Below, in pieces: positions 1-11,498 of a stretch of 51,217 nt of DNA. Position 1 is the first letter of the stretch. The number at the start of each line of letters is the position of its first letter. The position numbers and the translations under genes were made by a program. Source of the DNA: Chloroflexus islandicus. GTDB taxonomy: Bacteria > Chloroflexota > Chloroflexia > Chloroflexales > Chloroflexaceae. The stretch covers positions 1 through 51,217 of the forward strand of contig NZ_LWQS01000057.1 of assembly GCF_001650695.1 (NCBI RefSeq), written 5' to 3'. A model generated the notes under the pieces. It did not search any database, had not been told where the DNA came from, and worked only from the letters and a program-made list of their open reading frames with translations.

Positions 1-65
1 CAGCACGGGGCTATATGGCATCGCACAGCGTTCGACAGTTGTACTCGATCAAACGTTCTGTCCGC
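1..65 (+). repeat. 65-bp direct repeat, copy 1
   Basis: This copy is identical base for base to 313-377. It starts CAGCACGGGGCTATATGG and ends TTCTGTCCGC. The copy runs off the left edge, so the unit may be longer. Confidence 0.9.
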
Positions 66-312
66 TCCTCAACCACTTGGAGGGAGAGGGGTCTGTTGTG
101 CGCTGGCGAGTCCTGTCTGTCATTGCGAGGGAGTGGCGGCACCCAGCGTAGCAGGGTGCCGCCCGACCGAAGCAATCTCCCGCTTGAGCGGGACGGATGC
201 CTCAGCTCGTGCCCGGCCCTCAAGGGCCGGGCTAGGGTGACGAAGCCCGCTGCGCGGGCTGATGCCCCCACCCCTTGCCCCTCCCCCGCTGGGGGAGGGG
301 TGATGAGGAGCG

Positions 313-377
313 CAGCACGGGGCTATATGGCATCGCACAGCGTTCGACAGTTGTACTCGATCAAACGTTCTGTCCGC
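313..377 (+). repeat. 65-bp direct repeat, copy 2
   Basis: Second copy of the unit at 1-65; similarity fades after it (TCCTCAACC against CCCTCAATCC). The 312-bp spacing and perfect identity suggest a recent local duplication. Confidence 0.9.
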
Positions 378-437
378 CCCTCAATCCGCTGGGGGAAGAG
401 GCTGACTCCCTCCCCTTCCGGGGGAGGGCTAGGGTAG

Positions 438-547
438 GGGCATCCAAAAACCCTTTGCGCCCTCTGCGTCCTTTGCGCCTTTGCGTTTATCCCCTCTTCG
501 CCTTTGCGGAGCCGGACAGCCGTCCAGCTCTACGGCGTCTTAGCGTT
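438..547 (+). repeat. CTTTGCG-rich ~110-bp repeat, copy 1
   Basis: Imperfect direct repeat with 1110-1219. It begins GGGCATCCAAAAACCC, continues with several CTTTGCG/CTCTGCG steps, and ends in the small hairpin GGACAGCCGTCC. The reverse complement of such CTTTGCG strings resembles the CGCCAAG/CGCAAAG repeats at 15661-15722. Confidence 0.85.
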
Positions 548-1109
548 CACCCTCACCCCCCGGCCCCGCTCCCACCTGACGGCGGGAGCGGGGGAGCTGC
601 CGGGTGAGCGGGAACGGCACGGTTTTGCCCCTCCGGGCTTCCTCCAATGGAGGGAGGAGCCAAACTCCCCTCCCCCAGCGGGGGAGGGGTTGGGGGTGGG
701 GGCCTCCCCAATCCCTTTGCGCCTTTGCGTTTGTCCCTCACCCCCCCAACCCCCTCTCCCACCTGACGGCGGGAGAGGGGGAGCCGCGTGATGGGCGGAC
801 GAGGCATTGCTTGAGCGGAACACAGCAGCGCCCCTCTCCCGCGTTGCGGGAGAGGGGTTGGGGGTGAGGGTCTGTTTACCGCCAGCACTCGCAGCACGTT
901 CCTCCTTCGGCGGCAAGGTTCCGCTCGCGTACTCGCGGGGGATTGCTTCGCCGCCTTCGGCGGCTCGCAATGACAAGCGGGGAGCGGCGCTGCCAATCTT
1001 TTGTCATTGCGAGGGCGCGGAGCGCCCGCAGCAATCTCCTGCTTTAGCGGAAGAGGCTATCTGAAAGGTGTCGCTTCCCCTCCCCCGCTGGGGGAGGGGA
1101 AGGGGGTGG

Positions 1110-1219
1110 GGGCATCCAAAAACCCTTTGCGCCCGCTGCGTCCTTTGCGTCTTTGCGTTTATCCCCTCTGCGCCTTTGCGGAGCCGGACAGCCGTCCGGC
1201 TCTCCTGCGTCTTGACGTT
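1110..1219 (+). repeat. CTTTGCG-rich ~110-bp repeat, copy 2
   Basis: Second copy of the 438-547 unit with scattered substitutions. It lies about 150 bp upstream of the PaaK-like start. Confidence 0.85.
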
Positions 1220-1371
1220 ACCGCAGTTGGTTGTTAGGGGCGAATGCGGTACAATGCTGAGTACAACAACCCTTGCGAGTGCGGTTTGCAAACCAGTGAC
1301 GCCACAACGTTGCGCGAGCGCCGGAAGACCATTGCGCCTGCGCGTCGTTGTCTGAAGCACGAGGTGACGAG

Positions 1372-2592
1372 ATGGACATTCAAGCCTTTTACGCCGGGTT
1401 TGACCAGCGCGTGCGCGAGATTGTCGCGTTTGGCTATGAGCATTCGCCAGCGTTTCGCCAACGGATGGAGGCTGCCGGACTGACGCCGGCTGATATTCAG
1501 ACCACCGCCGACCTGAGCCGGTTGCCGATTTTGCGCAAAGAGCAGTTGGTTGAGCTGCAACGGCAAGGGCCGCAGTTGGGCGGGATGTTGACCGTACCGC
1601 TCTCACGATTGCGCCGCATCTTCCAATCTCCCGGCCCGATCTACGATCCCGAATCTGATGAACCCGATCCGTGGCGGTGGGGGCCGGCCTTCCGCGCTGC
1701 CGGCTTTGGCCCCAATGACGTGGTGCTTAATTGCTTTGGCTACCATCTGACCCCCGCCGGGGTGATGTTTGAAGAGGGCGCGCGCGCGGTTGGTTGCGCG
1801 GTGATTCCGGCTGGAATCGGTAATCAAGCCCAACAGATCGAGGCCATGGCCCATCTTGGCGTCACCGCTTACGCCGGCTTGCCCAGCTACCTCAAGGCGC
1901 TGCTCGAAAAGGCGATCGAACAAGGGCACGATCCGCGCTCGTGGCCGCTCAACAAAGCCTTCGTCGCTGCCGAGCCGCTGCCGCCCTCGTTGCGCAAGCT
2001 GTTTGAAGAGCAGTACGGGATTCTGGTCTACGACGGCTATGGCACCGCCGAGACCGGCAACCTTGGGTACAACGGCCCCGAACGGCACGGCTGGCATTTG
2101 CCGGAAGATGCGCTGGTGCAGATTTGCGATCTCAACACCGGCGAACCGGTGCCTCCCGGCCAAACCGGTGAGGTGGTTGTGACCCTCTTCCGCCGCGACT
2201 ACATCCTCATTCGCTTTGCCGTCGGCGATCTGTCAGCGCTGATGGTGTCTGATGAGCCAACAGTGATTCAGACGCCGCGCTTGGTGGGTTGGCTAGGCCG
2301 CAGCGGCGAAAGCGTCAAAGTGCGCGGGTTGTTCGTCCATCCGCGCCATATCGCCGAAGCGATCCGGCGGCTAGAGGGGGTGCAGGCGTATCAAGCGGTC
2401 GTCGTGCGCGAAAATCACCGCGACGAGCTGATCTGCCGGCTCTTGCCCGCTGGCGATGCCGATCACGCTAGCTTGCGCGACGCCGCAGCGCAGGCATTGC
2501 ACGAAGCGATCAAGCTCCATTGCAAAGTCGAAGTGGTTGCCGAATTGCCGCCTGACGCCAAGCCGTTCGTTGACCAGCGCACGTGGACGTAA
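1372..2592 (+). CDS. PaaK-like adenylate-forming (AMP-binding) enzyme
   Basis: A 406-residue protein of the phenylacetate-CoA ligase type, which in known members activates a carboxylate as acyl-AMP and transfers it to CoA. The central motif YDGYGTAETGNLGYN fits the A5 region of the superfamily, and GDLSALM and LGRSGESVKVRG fit the hinge and C-terminal region. The usual Ser/Thr/Gly-rich phosphate loop (SSGTTGxPT) is not seen; the equivalent place reads FQSPGPIYDPES. The ATG at 1372 is preferred over an upstream in-frame TTG at 1348 because GAGGTG (1361-1366) sits five bases before it. The substrate cannot be deduced. The gene stands alone between the repeat island and uvrA. Confidence 0.75.
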   Translation: MDIQAFYAGFDQRVREIVAFGYEHSPAFRQRMEAAGLTPADIQTTADLSRLPILRKEQLVELQRQGPQLGGMLTVPLSRLRRIFQSPGPIYDPESDEPDPWRWGPAFRAAGFGPNDVVLNCFGYHLTPAGVMFEEGARAVGCAVIPAGIGNQAQQIEAMAHLGVTAYAGLPSYLKALLEKAIEQGHDPRSWPLNKAFVAAEPLPPSLRKLFEEQYGILVYDGYGTAETGNLGYNGPERHGWHLPEDALVQICDLNTGEPVPPGQTGEVVVTLFRRDYILIRFAVGDLSALMVSDEPTVIQTPRLVGWLGRSGESVKVRGLFVHPRHIAEAIRRLEGVQAYQAVVVRENHRDELICRLLPAGDADHASLRDAAAQALHEAIKLHCKVEVVAELPPDAKPFVDQRTWT

Positions 2593-2631
2593 GCGCATCG
2601 TGCCTAGTTCGTTTGTTCTAGCAAACCGTGG

Positions 2632-2637
2632 TATACT
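2632..2637 (+). promoter_or_regulatory. Possible -10 box for uvrA
   Basis: TATACT lies about 70 bases upstream of the uvrA start. No good -35 hexamer is seen at 16-18 bp spacing, so this is only a half-site. Confidence 0.35.
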
Positions 2638-2708
2638 AAAACACAGAATTGGTAGCGTCGCCAACGGGGCGGCGCTTTCTCTTCGTTCGTACCTCAGCGG
2701 AGACGGCG

Positions 2709-5633
<2,925 letters not shown>

Positions 5634-5637
5634 GAAT

Positions 5638-5670
5638 TGACGAAGACGGCCCGCTGAGCCGTCTTCGTCA
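5638..5670. terminator. Bidirectional terminator between uvrA and the pentapeptide gene
   Basis: A perfect 13-bp stem (5638-5650 with 5658-5670) around a 7-base loop lies between two convergent stop codons. It ends four bases from the downstream stop and can serve both strands. Confidence 0.8.
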
Positions 5671-5673
5671 CAT

Positions 5674-6612
5674 TTACATTGCCAACCCCTTCACGCCGGT
5701 CAGATCGCAATCGCGCAGGTCAGCTTCCGTCAAATCGGCATCGGTCAGATCGGCCTCGGCCAAGCTCGCCTCGCGCAGGTTGGCCCCGCGCAGATTCGCG
5801 CCGCGCAGGTTGGCCCCGCTCAGATTGGCACGCGACAGGTTAGCGCGGGTCAAGATCGCATTGCGCAGATTCGCACCGCTCAGGTAAATACCGCTGAGGT
5901 TGGCCTCGCTAAAATCGGCGTTACACAGACTCGCCTCGCCCAAATTGGCTTCACTAAGATTGGCGCCGATAAAGTTAGCCTCATCGAGCGTCGCCTCGCG
6001 CAGATTCGCGTGCATCAGATTCGCGCTCGCCAAATTCGCGCCATTGAGATTCGCGCCATTGAGGCTCACCCGGATCAAGATCGCCCCGCTCAAATTCGCC
6101 CCGCTCAGGTTCACCAATTGCGCTTCGCGGAGTTGCGCTTCGCTGAGGTTGGCCCCGATCATCACCGTATCGCGCAAATCAGCTCCGCTCAGATTACACA
6201 GGCTCAGGTTCGCGCCGTACAAATTCGCGCCGCTAAAATCGGCGGCGCTGAGGTTCGCGCCGCGCAGATTCGCGCCAACTAAGGAAGCAAATTCAAGGTT
6301 AGCCCAGCTCAAATCGGCTTTGCGCAGATCGGCATCGCTCAGATCGGCCCGCACCAATTGCGCCCAATTCAGCTTTGCTTCACGGAGATTAGCCCAACTC
6401 AGGTTCGCGCCGCCCAACTCACAAACGCTCAGATCGGCCCGAAACAGATTAGCATCGGTAAGCCGGGCCCGGCTCAATTGGGCCTCGCTCAAATTAGCGT
6501 GGCTGAGGTTCGCCGCACTCAGGTTAGCGCCATTCAGATTCGCGCCGACTAACCAGAGCGGGCCGGGCCGGTTGAGTAAATCGTAGATCTGATCGGGGGT
6601 TAGGTCGGCCAT
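5674..6612 (-). CDS. Pentapeptide-repeat protein
   Basis: A 312-residue protein made almost entirely of A(N/D)LXX pentapeptides from about residue 22 to 305, over 50 in a row, after a short N-terminal segment (MADLTPDQIYDLLNRPG). Such repeats fold as a right-handed quadrilateral beta-helix; some members mimic DNA and bind gyrase, but most have no known role. No signal peptide or membrane segment is visible, so it is probably cytoplasmic. The ATG at 6612 has a strong AGGAGG (6617-6622) before it. The gene is convergent with uvrA and follows the V4R gene by 18 bases on the same strand, so the two are probably cotranscribed. Confidence 0.92.
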   Translation of the reverse strand: MADLTPDQIYDLLNRPGPLWLVGANLNGANLSAANLSHANLSEAQLSRARLTDANLFRADLSVCELGGANLSWANLREAKLNWAQLVRADLSDADLRKADLSWANLEFASLVGANLRGANLSAADFSGANLYGANLSLCNLSGADLRDTVMIGANLSEAQLREAQLVNLSGANLSGAILIRVSLNGANLNGANLASANLMHANLREATLDEANFIGANLSEANLGEASLCNADFSEANLSGIYLSGANLRNAILTRANLSRANLSGANLRGANLRGANLREASLAEADLTDADLTEADLRDCDLTGVKGLAM

Positions 6613-6630
6613 ACGGCCCTCCTTTATCCA

Positions 6631-7308
6631 TCAACTGACAGGCAACAATGGCGTCTTCGACACGAGCCAAATCGACGCCGGCGCACCCATTGAACGGCAA
6701 GCGACTTGCTCGACGGCAAATTCACGACCGGTCTGCCAATGCAATGCCTCTTGCAGCACACCACATTGGATATAGCCGATCGGTTCATCAGCCTGCTTAC
6801 CGGCTGACATCGAACACGTATAATCAATATAGGCCCACGCCTCGCCACGATCCTCGATCGCCAGCCGGCGATCTTGGTTCACCGTTTGGCTGAGCCGGCG
6901 CAACCCGGCTTGCATCGCTGCTAACCCTAACTTCACTTGGGTAGCGAACGGCAACACCTTTGAGGCGATCAAAGCCGCGGTACCGAACAACGCGCTCTGC
7001 TGCTCAATCGCCAGCCGCGCCGTCCGGCGACCGATCCGCAGCGCCATGCTCCGCGCCGAGCGGCCAAAAAAGTTCAGCAACCCGGCATTGAGCGAAGCGT
7101 AATGGTAGAAGGTTAAACCACTGGTCGCCTTCAGTTGTTCAGGCGGATAGTTGCCGATCAATTGGCTCAACCCAGCCTGTCGCAGCACAACCGCCAACCC
7201 GTTCCGCCCGATGACCTCCTCTGCCGCCAGCAACGCCCACCGCATATACGCATCAACCAACAGCATCTCGGCGACCGGATCATGGTCGGGGCGATCACGG
7301 ATCTCCAT
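6631..7308 (-). CDS. V4R (4-vinyl reductase) domain protein
   Basis: A 225-residue cytoplasmic protein. The C-terminal part, with YIQCGVLQEALHW and ending in CRSMGAPASIWLV, resembles the V4R domain, a small-ligand-binding domain found in BchJ-like proteins of phototrophs and in XylR-type regulators. No DNA-binding domain is seen here. The ATG at 7308 is chosen over upstream in-frame starts because AGGAGG (about 7313-7319) precedes it. A link to bacteriochlorophyll would fit a phototroph but nothing nearby supports it. It probably forms a two-gene unit with the pentapeptide-repeat gene downstream. Confidence 0.7.
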   Translation of the reverse strand: MEIRDRPDHDPVAEMLLVDAYMRWALLAAEEVIGRNGLAVVLRQAGLSQLIGNYPPEQLKATSGLTFYHYASLNAGLLNFFGRSARSMALRIGRRTARLAIEQQSALFGTAALIASKVLPFATQVKLGLAAMQAGLRRLSQTVNQDRRLAIEDRGEAWAYIDYTCSMSAGKQADEPIGYIQCGVLQEALHWQTGREFAVEQVACRSMGAPASIWLVSKTPLLPVS

Positions 7309-7386
7309 GCCATCCTCCTCTGCGCATCCATAACTGGCGGATGAGCCTAGGATACCATAATAAACGCAAAACGGACACAAATTGTA

Positions 7387-7408
7387 AGGGCGAGGCATGC
7401 CTCGCCCT
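7387..7408. repeat. Perfect 22-bp palindrome with GGGCGAGGCATGCCTCGCCC core
   Basis: This palindrome sits between the potD stop and the V4R start. Its 20-bp core recurs inside the 30-bp palindrome after greA (19534-19563). It may end potD transcription. A second hairpin-like block follows at 7441-7466. Confidence 0.7.
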
Positions 7409-7477
7409 ACACATACGTCGCCCTGACGGGTGGGGGGTGACGTGGAGCGACGCATCCGTCGCCCCACCATCCTCTCG

Positions 7478-8632
7478 CTACTGGCCTTTAATCTCAGTCC
7501 ACAAGTCATCGAAAGCGGTTGTGCCTTCGTTCCGCACCGCCCACTCAAGCCGCTTATACATCTCTTCGTCGGGGGCGAAGCCTTGGGCGTACAGCTCGCG
7601 GATCTCAGGCGACAGCAGCTCTAGGGCATCTTTATTCGGCGTCAGATAGCCGATATACTCGACATTCTGCGCCGCCACCTCTGGCCGCATCAGGAAATTC
7701 ATAAAGACGTGGGCCGTATATGCGTGCGGCGAATCTTTCAGGATCATCATATTATCCATCCAGATCATCCCGCCCTCTTTCGGGATCACGAACGCGATGT
7801 TAGGATTACCGCTGAACTCATCGCCCAACCCGTTGCGGGCCTGCATCGCCGAACCGCTCCACGAATGCGCCAGCACGTACTCTTCGCTAGCCAGCTTGCG
7901 GTTCACATCCGAGCTGTTGTACGCGGCCAGATACGGTTTCTGCGCCAGCAGAATCTCCTTCACCCGCGCCAGCGCCGCCGGATCGGTCGAATTGAGCGAC
8001 TGGCCGATATAGCGCAGCGCAGCTCCCGGCGTCTCACGCGCGTCGTCGAGCATGCTAAACTTGCCGGCGAATGGCGCCACTTGGCTTGGTTCGAGAATCG
8101 CCGCCCAGCTATCAATGCCGTTGGGGAAGAATTTGGTGTTATAGGCGATGCCGGTAATGCCATACATATACGGGATTGAATAGGCATTGCCTTTGTCGAA
8201 ATACTGATCGAGCAAGTTGGGATCGAGATGGACAAGGTTAGGCAGCAAGGTCTTATCGACCGGCGCAGCCAGACCTTCGGCAATCATGATTTGCACGGCG
8301 TAGTCCGACGGCACCACAATGTCGTAGCCCGAATTGCCGGCCCGCACCTTGGCCAGCATATCTTCGTTGCTGTCGTAGGTATCAACAATCACCTTGACCC
8401 CGTATTCCGCCTCAAACTGATCGAGCACAGCGGGATCGATATAATCTGACCAGTTGTAGAAATAGAGTTCCTTCGCCAACTTGCTCCGATCCACCCCATC
8501 GCTTGGTGCAGTTGAGTCACCGCCACTAGCGCCGTACTCATTCCCCGGACTTGTCGCCGAGCTGCCGCCGCACGCTGCCAACGATACCGCCAGCAGCAAC
8601 GCAACCAAAAGCACCCGCAGCATCTGCATCAT
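7478..8632 (-). CDS. potD: PotD-like polyamine ABC transporter substrate-binding lipoprotein
   Basis: Solute-binding protein of a spermidine/putrescine-type importer, 384 residues. The N-terminus has a signal peptide ending in the lipobox LAAC followed by GGSS, so it should be anchored on the outer face of the membrane. The mature part opens ELYFYNWSDYIDPAVLDQFEAEYGVKV and contains VPSDYAVQIM and IPYMYGITGIAYN, all typical of PotD. GGAAGGGAG precedes the ATG. It is the last gene of the potA-potB-potC-potD transcript. Substrate assignment rests on family resemblance; other PotD-like proteins bind different organic cations or amino acids. Confidence 0.88.
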   Translation of the reverse strand: MMQMLRVLLVALLLAVSLAACGGSSATSPGNEYGASGGDSTAPSDGVDRSKLAKELYFYNWSDYIDPAVLDQFEAEYGVKVIVDTYDSNEDMLAKVRAGNSGYDIVVPSDYAVQIMIAEGLAAPVDKTLLPNLVHLDPNLLDQYFDKGNAYSIPYMYGITGIAYNTKFFPNGIDSWAAILEPSQVAPFAGKFSMLDDARETPGAALRYIGQSLNSTDPAALARVKEILLAQKPYLAAYNSSDVNRKLASEEYVLAHSWSGSAMQARNGLGDEFSGNPNIAFVIPKEGGMIWMDNMMILKDSPHAYTAHVFMNFLMRPEVAAQNVEYIGYLTPNKDALELLSPEIRELYAQGFAPDEEMYKRLEWAVRNEGTTAFDDLWTEIKGQ

Positions 8633-8658
8633 TGGTCTCCCTTCCTTTTGCTATGCTC

Positions 8659-9525
8659 TCACCGCCGCCGCTGCAACAATTGCGAGAGCGCCACCAGCGC
8701 CATCGACAGGATCAGCATTAGCGTTGAGATCGCGTTAATTTCCGGCGTGACAGCGCGCCGCACCCGGTTATACACCTCCACCGGCAAGAGTGAAGTGCCC
8801 GGCCCGGAGAGAAAGAGCGAAATGATGAAATCATCGAGCGAGAGCGTGAAGGCAAGCAATGCGCCGCCGATGATGCCGGGCAAGATGAGCGGAAACGTGA
8901 TGCGCCAGAACGTTTGCCAGCTATCGGCGCCCAAATCAGCGGCAGCTTCCTCAAGCCGGCGATCGAAATTCTTCAAACTTGTGCGCACCACGACCACCAC
9001 AAACGAAATGCTAAAGGCAATATGGCCAATGGTGACAGTGGTTAAGTTACGGCGCAGCGTCTCGCCAGTGACCATTTTGATCACATCGAAGACAATCGCC
9101 GAGAAGGCTAGTAGCGCTACCGCCATCACAATTTCGGGCACCACGATCGGCAAATAGATCAAACCTTCCATCGCGTTGCGCCCGCGAAAGCGGTACCGCT
9201 CCATCGCCATCGCCAGCAGGGTGCCGATAATGGTCGAGACGATCGTCGAGACGGTCGCTACCACTAGTGTGTTCCACGCCGCACCCATCATGCGCGGGTT
9301 GTTGAACAAGCGAATGTACCAATCAAACGTGAAACCGGTCCACCGCACCCCGAACTCGTCGCGGGTAAACGAGAAGAGCACGAGAATGACAATCGGCGCA
9401 TACAGAAACAGGTAGACAAGGATCGAAAACCCGGTGAGCGCCAGACCGCTCCACGTCAGCCGGCCCTCGCTAAAAGCGCCGCGAATGCGCGCCGAGGCGG
9501 TGGTAGCAGGCGCCGTTTTGATCAT
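8659..9525 (-). CDS. potC: PotC-like ABC transporter permease
   Basis: Inner-membrane permease of 288 residues with about six membrane segments. The EAA loop that contacts the ATPase reads EEAAADLGADSWQTFWRITFPLILPGI. Its start overlaps the potB stop by four bases (ATGA, 9522-9525), so translation is coupled. The N-terminal 25 residues before the first membrane segment are longer than in E. coli PotC. It pairs with PotB to form the channel. Confidence 0.9.
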   Translation of the reverse strand: MIKTAPATTASARIRGAFSEGRLTWSGLALTGFSILVYLFLYAPIVILVLFSFTRDEFGVRWTGFTFDWYIRLFNNPRMMGAAWNTLVVATVSTIVSTIIGTLLAMAMERYRFRGRNAMEGLIYLPIVVPEIVMAVALLAFSAIVFDVIKMVTGETLRRNLTTVTIGHIAFSISFVVVVVRTSLKNFDRRLEEAAADLGADSWQTFWRITFPLILPGIIGGALLAFTLSLDDFIISLFLSGPGTSLLPVEVYNRVRRAVTPEINAISTLMLILSMALVALSQLLQRRR

Positions 9526-10391
9526 CGCTCTTCCTCCGAGGTGACGCGGAAGTACATCATAATCAGCACCAAGAGCACCAACATCATCAACACCGCCATC
9601 GCCGAGCCAAGCGGCCAGTTGATCGGGTTGGCGCGCAAGAAGAGGCGCTGGATCAGGTTGCCGAGGTAGTCAACCTTCGCCCCGCCCAATAGCTCTGACA
9701 CCACAAATTGGCCGAGGGTGGGAATGAAGACCAGCACCGACCCGGCCACAATGCCGGGCATGGTCATCGGCAACATAATGCGCAAAAACGCTTGCACCTT
9801 ATTCGCCCCCAGATCGGCGGCGGCTTCCATGAGGGTGAAATCAAACCGGTCAATGGCGGCATAGAGCGGCAACACCATAAACGGCAACTCGCCGTAGATC
9901 AAGCCAACCAAGGTCGCGCCTTCGGTATTGAGCAGGGTCAGCCGGCCCACGCCGATCATCTCAAGAAAGCCGTTAATGATGCCGTTGTTGGCGAGAATAA
10001 TTTGCCACGCATAAATCCGCACCAAGAAATTGGTCCAAAATGGGATCAGGATCAGCATCAGCAACGGCATCCGCCATTGCTGCGGACTGCGGGCAATAAA
10101 GACCGCCAGTGGATAGCCGATCAGCAGACAGATCACCGTCGTCAACACACTCGTCCAGATCGAGCGCCAATACGCATTGACGTACAGGCTCTGGGTAAAG
10201 ATGGTGATGTAGTTATTCAGCGTCGGCTCGTAGACCACCCGGCCCAGCGCGTCGTTGGTCATGAAGCTGTAGACAAAGATGATGACCAGCGGCAGGGCAA
10301 AAAAGAGCAGCAGCCAGAGCAGGCCGGGAGTGAGTAACAGCGCCAGCCGGATGCGGTCGCGGCGCTGTTGCTGTTGCTGGATCGTCGCCAT
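9522..10391 (-). CDS. potB: PotB-like ABC transporter permease
   Basis: Inner-membrane permease of 289 residues with about six membrane segments and the EAA motif MEAAADLGANKVQAFLRIMLPMTMPGI. The N-terminus is a glutamine/arginine-rich cytoplasmic tail (IQQQQQRRDR). The ATG at 10391 follows AGGAGG by four bases; a GTG three bases further upstream is also possible. The gene begins nine bases after the potA stop and overlaps potC. Confidence 0.9.
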   Translation of the reverse strand: MATIQQQQQRRDRIRLALLLTPGLLWLLLFFALPLVIIFVYSFMTNDALGRVVYEPTLNNYITIFTQSLYVNAYWRSIWTSVLTTVICLLIGYPLAVFIARSPQQWRMPLLMLILIPFWTNFLVRIYAWQIILANNGIINGFLEMIGVGRLTLLNTEGATLVGLIYGELPFMVLPLYAAIDRFDFTLMEAAADLGANKVQAFLRIMLPMTMPGIVAGSVLVFIPTLGQFVVSELLGGAKVDYLGNLIQRLFLRANPINWPLGSAMAVLMMLVLLVLIMMYFRVTSEEER

Positions 10392-10400
10392 CACCCCTCC

Positions 10401-11498
10401 TTACTCACTCAGCACGAGTGCATTGTCGGGCGGGCAGACGATCACCGCCGCTTCACCCGGTTGCCAGTATTCGTCCCGGTCGAGCGTCGAGCGGGTATTT
10501 TGTTCCCAGATATCGATCGTGCGCCGGTCGTTAATCCGCACGGTAATGCGGGTATCGCTGCCGATATAGTTCACCGTCATCACCGTGCCGGCTAAGCCAT
10601 TGGGAGGCAATTCGCCATTAGGGGCCAGCAACCGCACCTTTTCCGGCCGGATCGAATACGTCACCTGCGTGCCATCGCTGAGCGGGCGCGTCGCCAAACC
10701 GCGGAAACGCAACCCTTCCGGCGTTTCGAGCACGGTGTAGTTGCCATCACGCCCGATTACAACACCATCGATGAAGTTGGTCTCGCCGATAAAATCGGCC
10801 ACAAAGCGGCAATTGGGTCGTTCGTAGATCTCGGTCGGCGTGCCGACTTGCAGCAGCTTGCCCTTATTCATGACCGCAATCCGATCAGACATCGTCAGCG
10901 CCTCTTCCTGATCGTGGGTCACGAAGACAAAGGTAATGCCGACGCGGGCCTGCAAACTCTTCAGTTCGAGCTGCATCTCTTTGCGCAGCTTTTGGTCAAG
11001 CGCACCAAGCGGCTCATCCAGCAACAGCACTTCGGGATGGTTGACCAGCGCACGGGCCAGCGCTACCCGCTGCTGCTGCCCGCCGGAGAGCTGGCGCGGA
11101 CGCCGCTCTTCCAACCCGCTCAAGCGCACCAATTCAAGCGCCTCTTTCACTTGACGGGCAATCTCGGCTTTCGGCACCTTGCGCATCTCAAGGCCGAAGG
11201 CCACGTTTTGGGCCACCGTCATGTGGGGAAAGAGGGCATACGATTGAAAAACCGTATTCACCGGGCGCAGGTGAGGCGGGGTTAGCCCCATCTCACGGCC
11301 ATGGATGAGAATGCTGCCCGCGGTGGGCAGCTCGAAACCGGCGATCATGCGCAGCGTTGAGGTCTTGCCGCAACCGCTCGGCCCCAACATCGAAAAAAAC
11401 TCGCCGTCACGGATCTGGAGATTAACGTGATCGACCGCAACCACGTCGCCAAACCGCTTGACGACATCGCGGAGTTCAATCGCGATCGAGTCGCTCAC
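10401..11498 (-). CDS. potA: PotA-like ABC transporter ATP-binding protein
   Basis: Cytoplasmic ATPase that powers the polyamine-type importer, 365 residues. It shows Walker A GPSGCGKTS, signature LSGGQQQR, Walker B LLLDEPLGAL and the switch histidine in FVFVTHDQEEAL, followed by a TOBE-type C-terminal domain. The GTG at 11498 is preferred because GGGAGGAG lies just upstream; a further GTG at 11528 would add ten residues and lacks such a site. First gene of the potABCD operon. Confidence 0.92.
   Translation of the reverse strand: MSDSIAIELRDVVKRFGDVVAVDHVNLQIRDGEFFSMLGPSGCGKTSTLRMIAGFELPTAGSILIHGREMGLTPPHLRPVNTVFQSYALFPHMTVAQNVAFGLEMRKVPKAEIARQVKEALELVRLSGLEERRPRQLSGGQQQRVALARALVNHPEVLLLDEPLGALDQKLRKEMQLELKSLQARVGITFVFVTHDQEEALTMSDRIAVMNKGKLLQVGTPTEIYERPNCRFVADFIGETNFIDGVVIGRDGNYTVLETPEGLRFRGLATRPLSDGTQVTYSIRPEKVRLLAPNGELPPNGLAGTVMTVNYIGSDTRITVRINDRRTIDIWEQNTRSTLDRDEYWQPGEAAVIVCPPDNALVLSE

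Larger units (their letters stand above)
1..1371. repeat. Noncoding repeat island upstream of the PaaK-like gene
   Basis: No credible gene is seen in these 1.37 kb; open frames exist on both strands only because the repeats are G/C-rich. The stretch is built of a perfect 65-bp direct repeat (1-65 and 313-377), a ~110-bp imperfect repeat with runs of CTTTGCG (438-547 and 1110-1219), several C/G hairpins of the type CCCCTCCCCC-loop-GGGGGAGGGG (278-300, 667-689, 1077-1099) and CCCCTCTCCC-loop-GGGAGAGGGG (751-780, 831-857), and CATTGCGAG elements (119-195, 940-974 inverted, 1002-1050). Bases 1220-1371 before the next gene are unique sequence and presumably hold its promoter. Confidence 0.8.

Noticed and set aside
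1-1240. CRISPR array
   Set aside because: Repeats differ in length and spacing, there are no uniform spacers, and no cas genes lie nearby.
5900-6586. 228-codon plus-strand frame inside the pentapeptide gene
   Set aside because: It is the periodic shadow of the repeats; the minus strand has the proper start and AGGAGG.
9708-10337. 209-codon plus-strand frame opposite potB
   Set aside because: His/Gln-rich translation typical of antisense reading; PotB on the minus strand has all family motifs.
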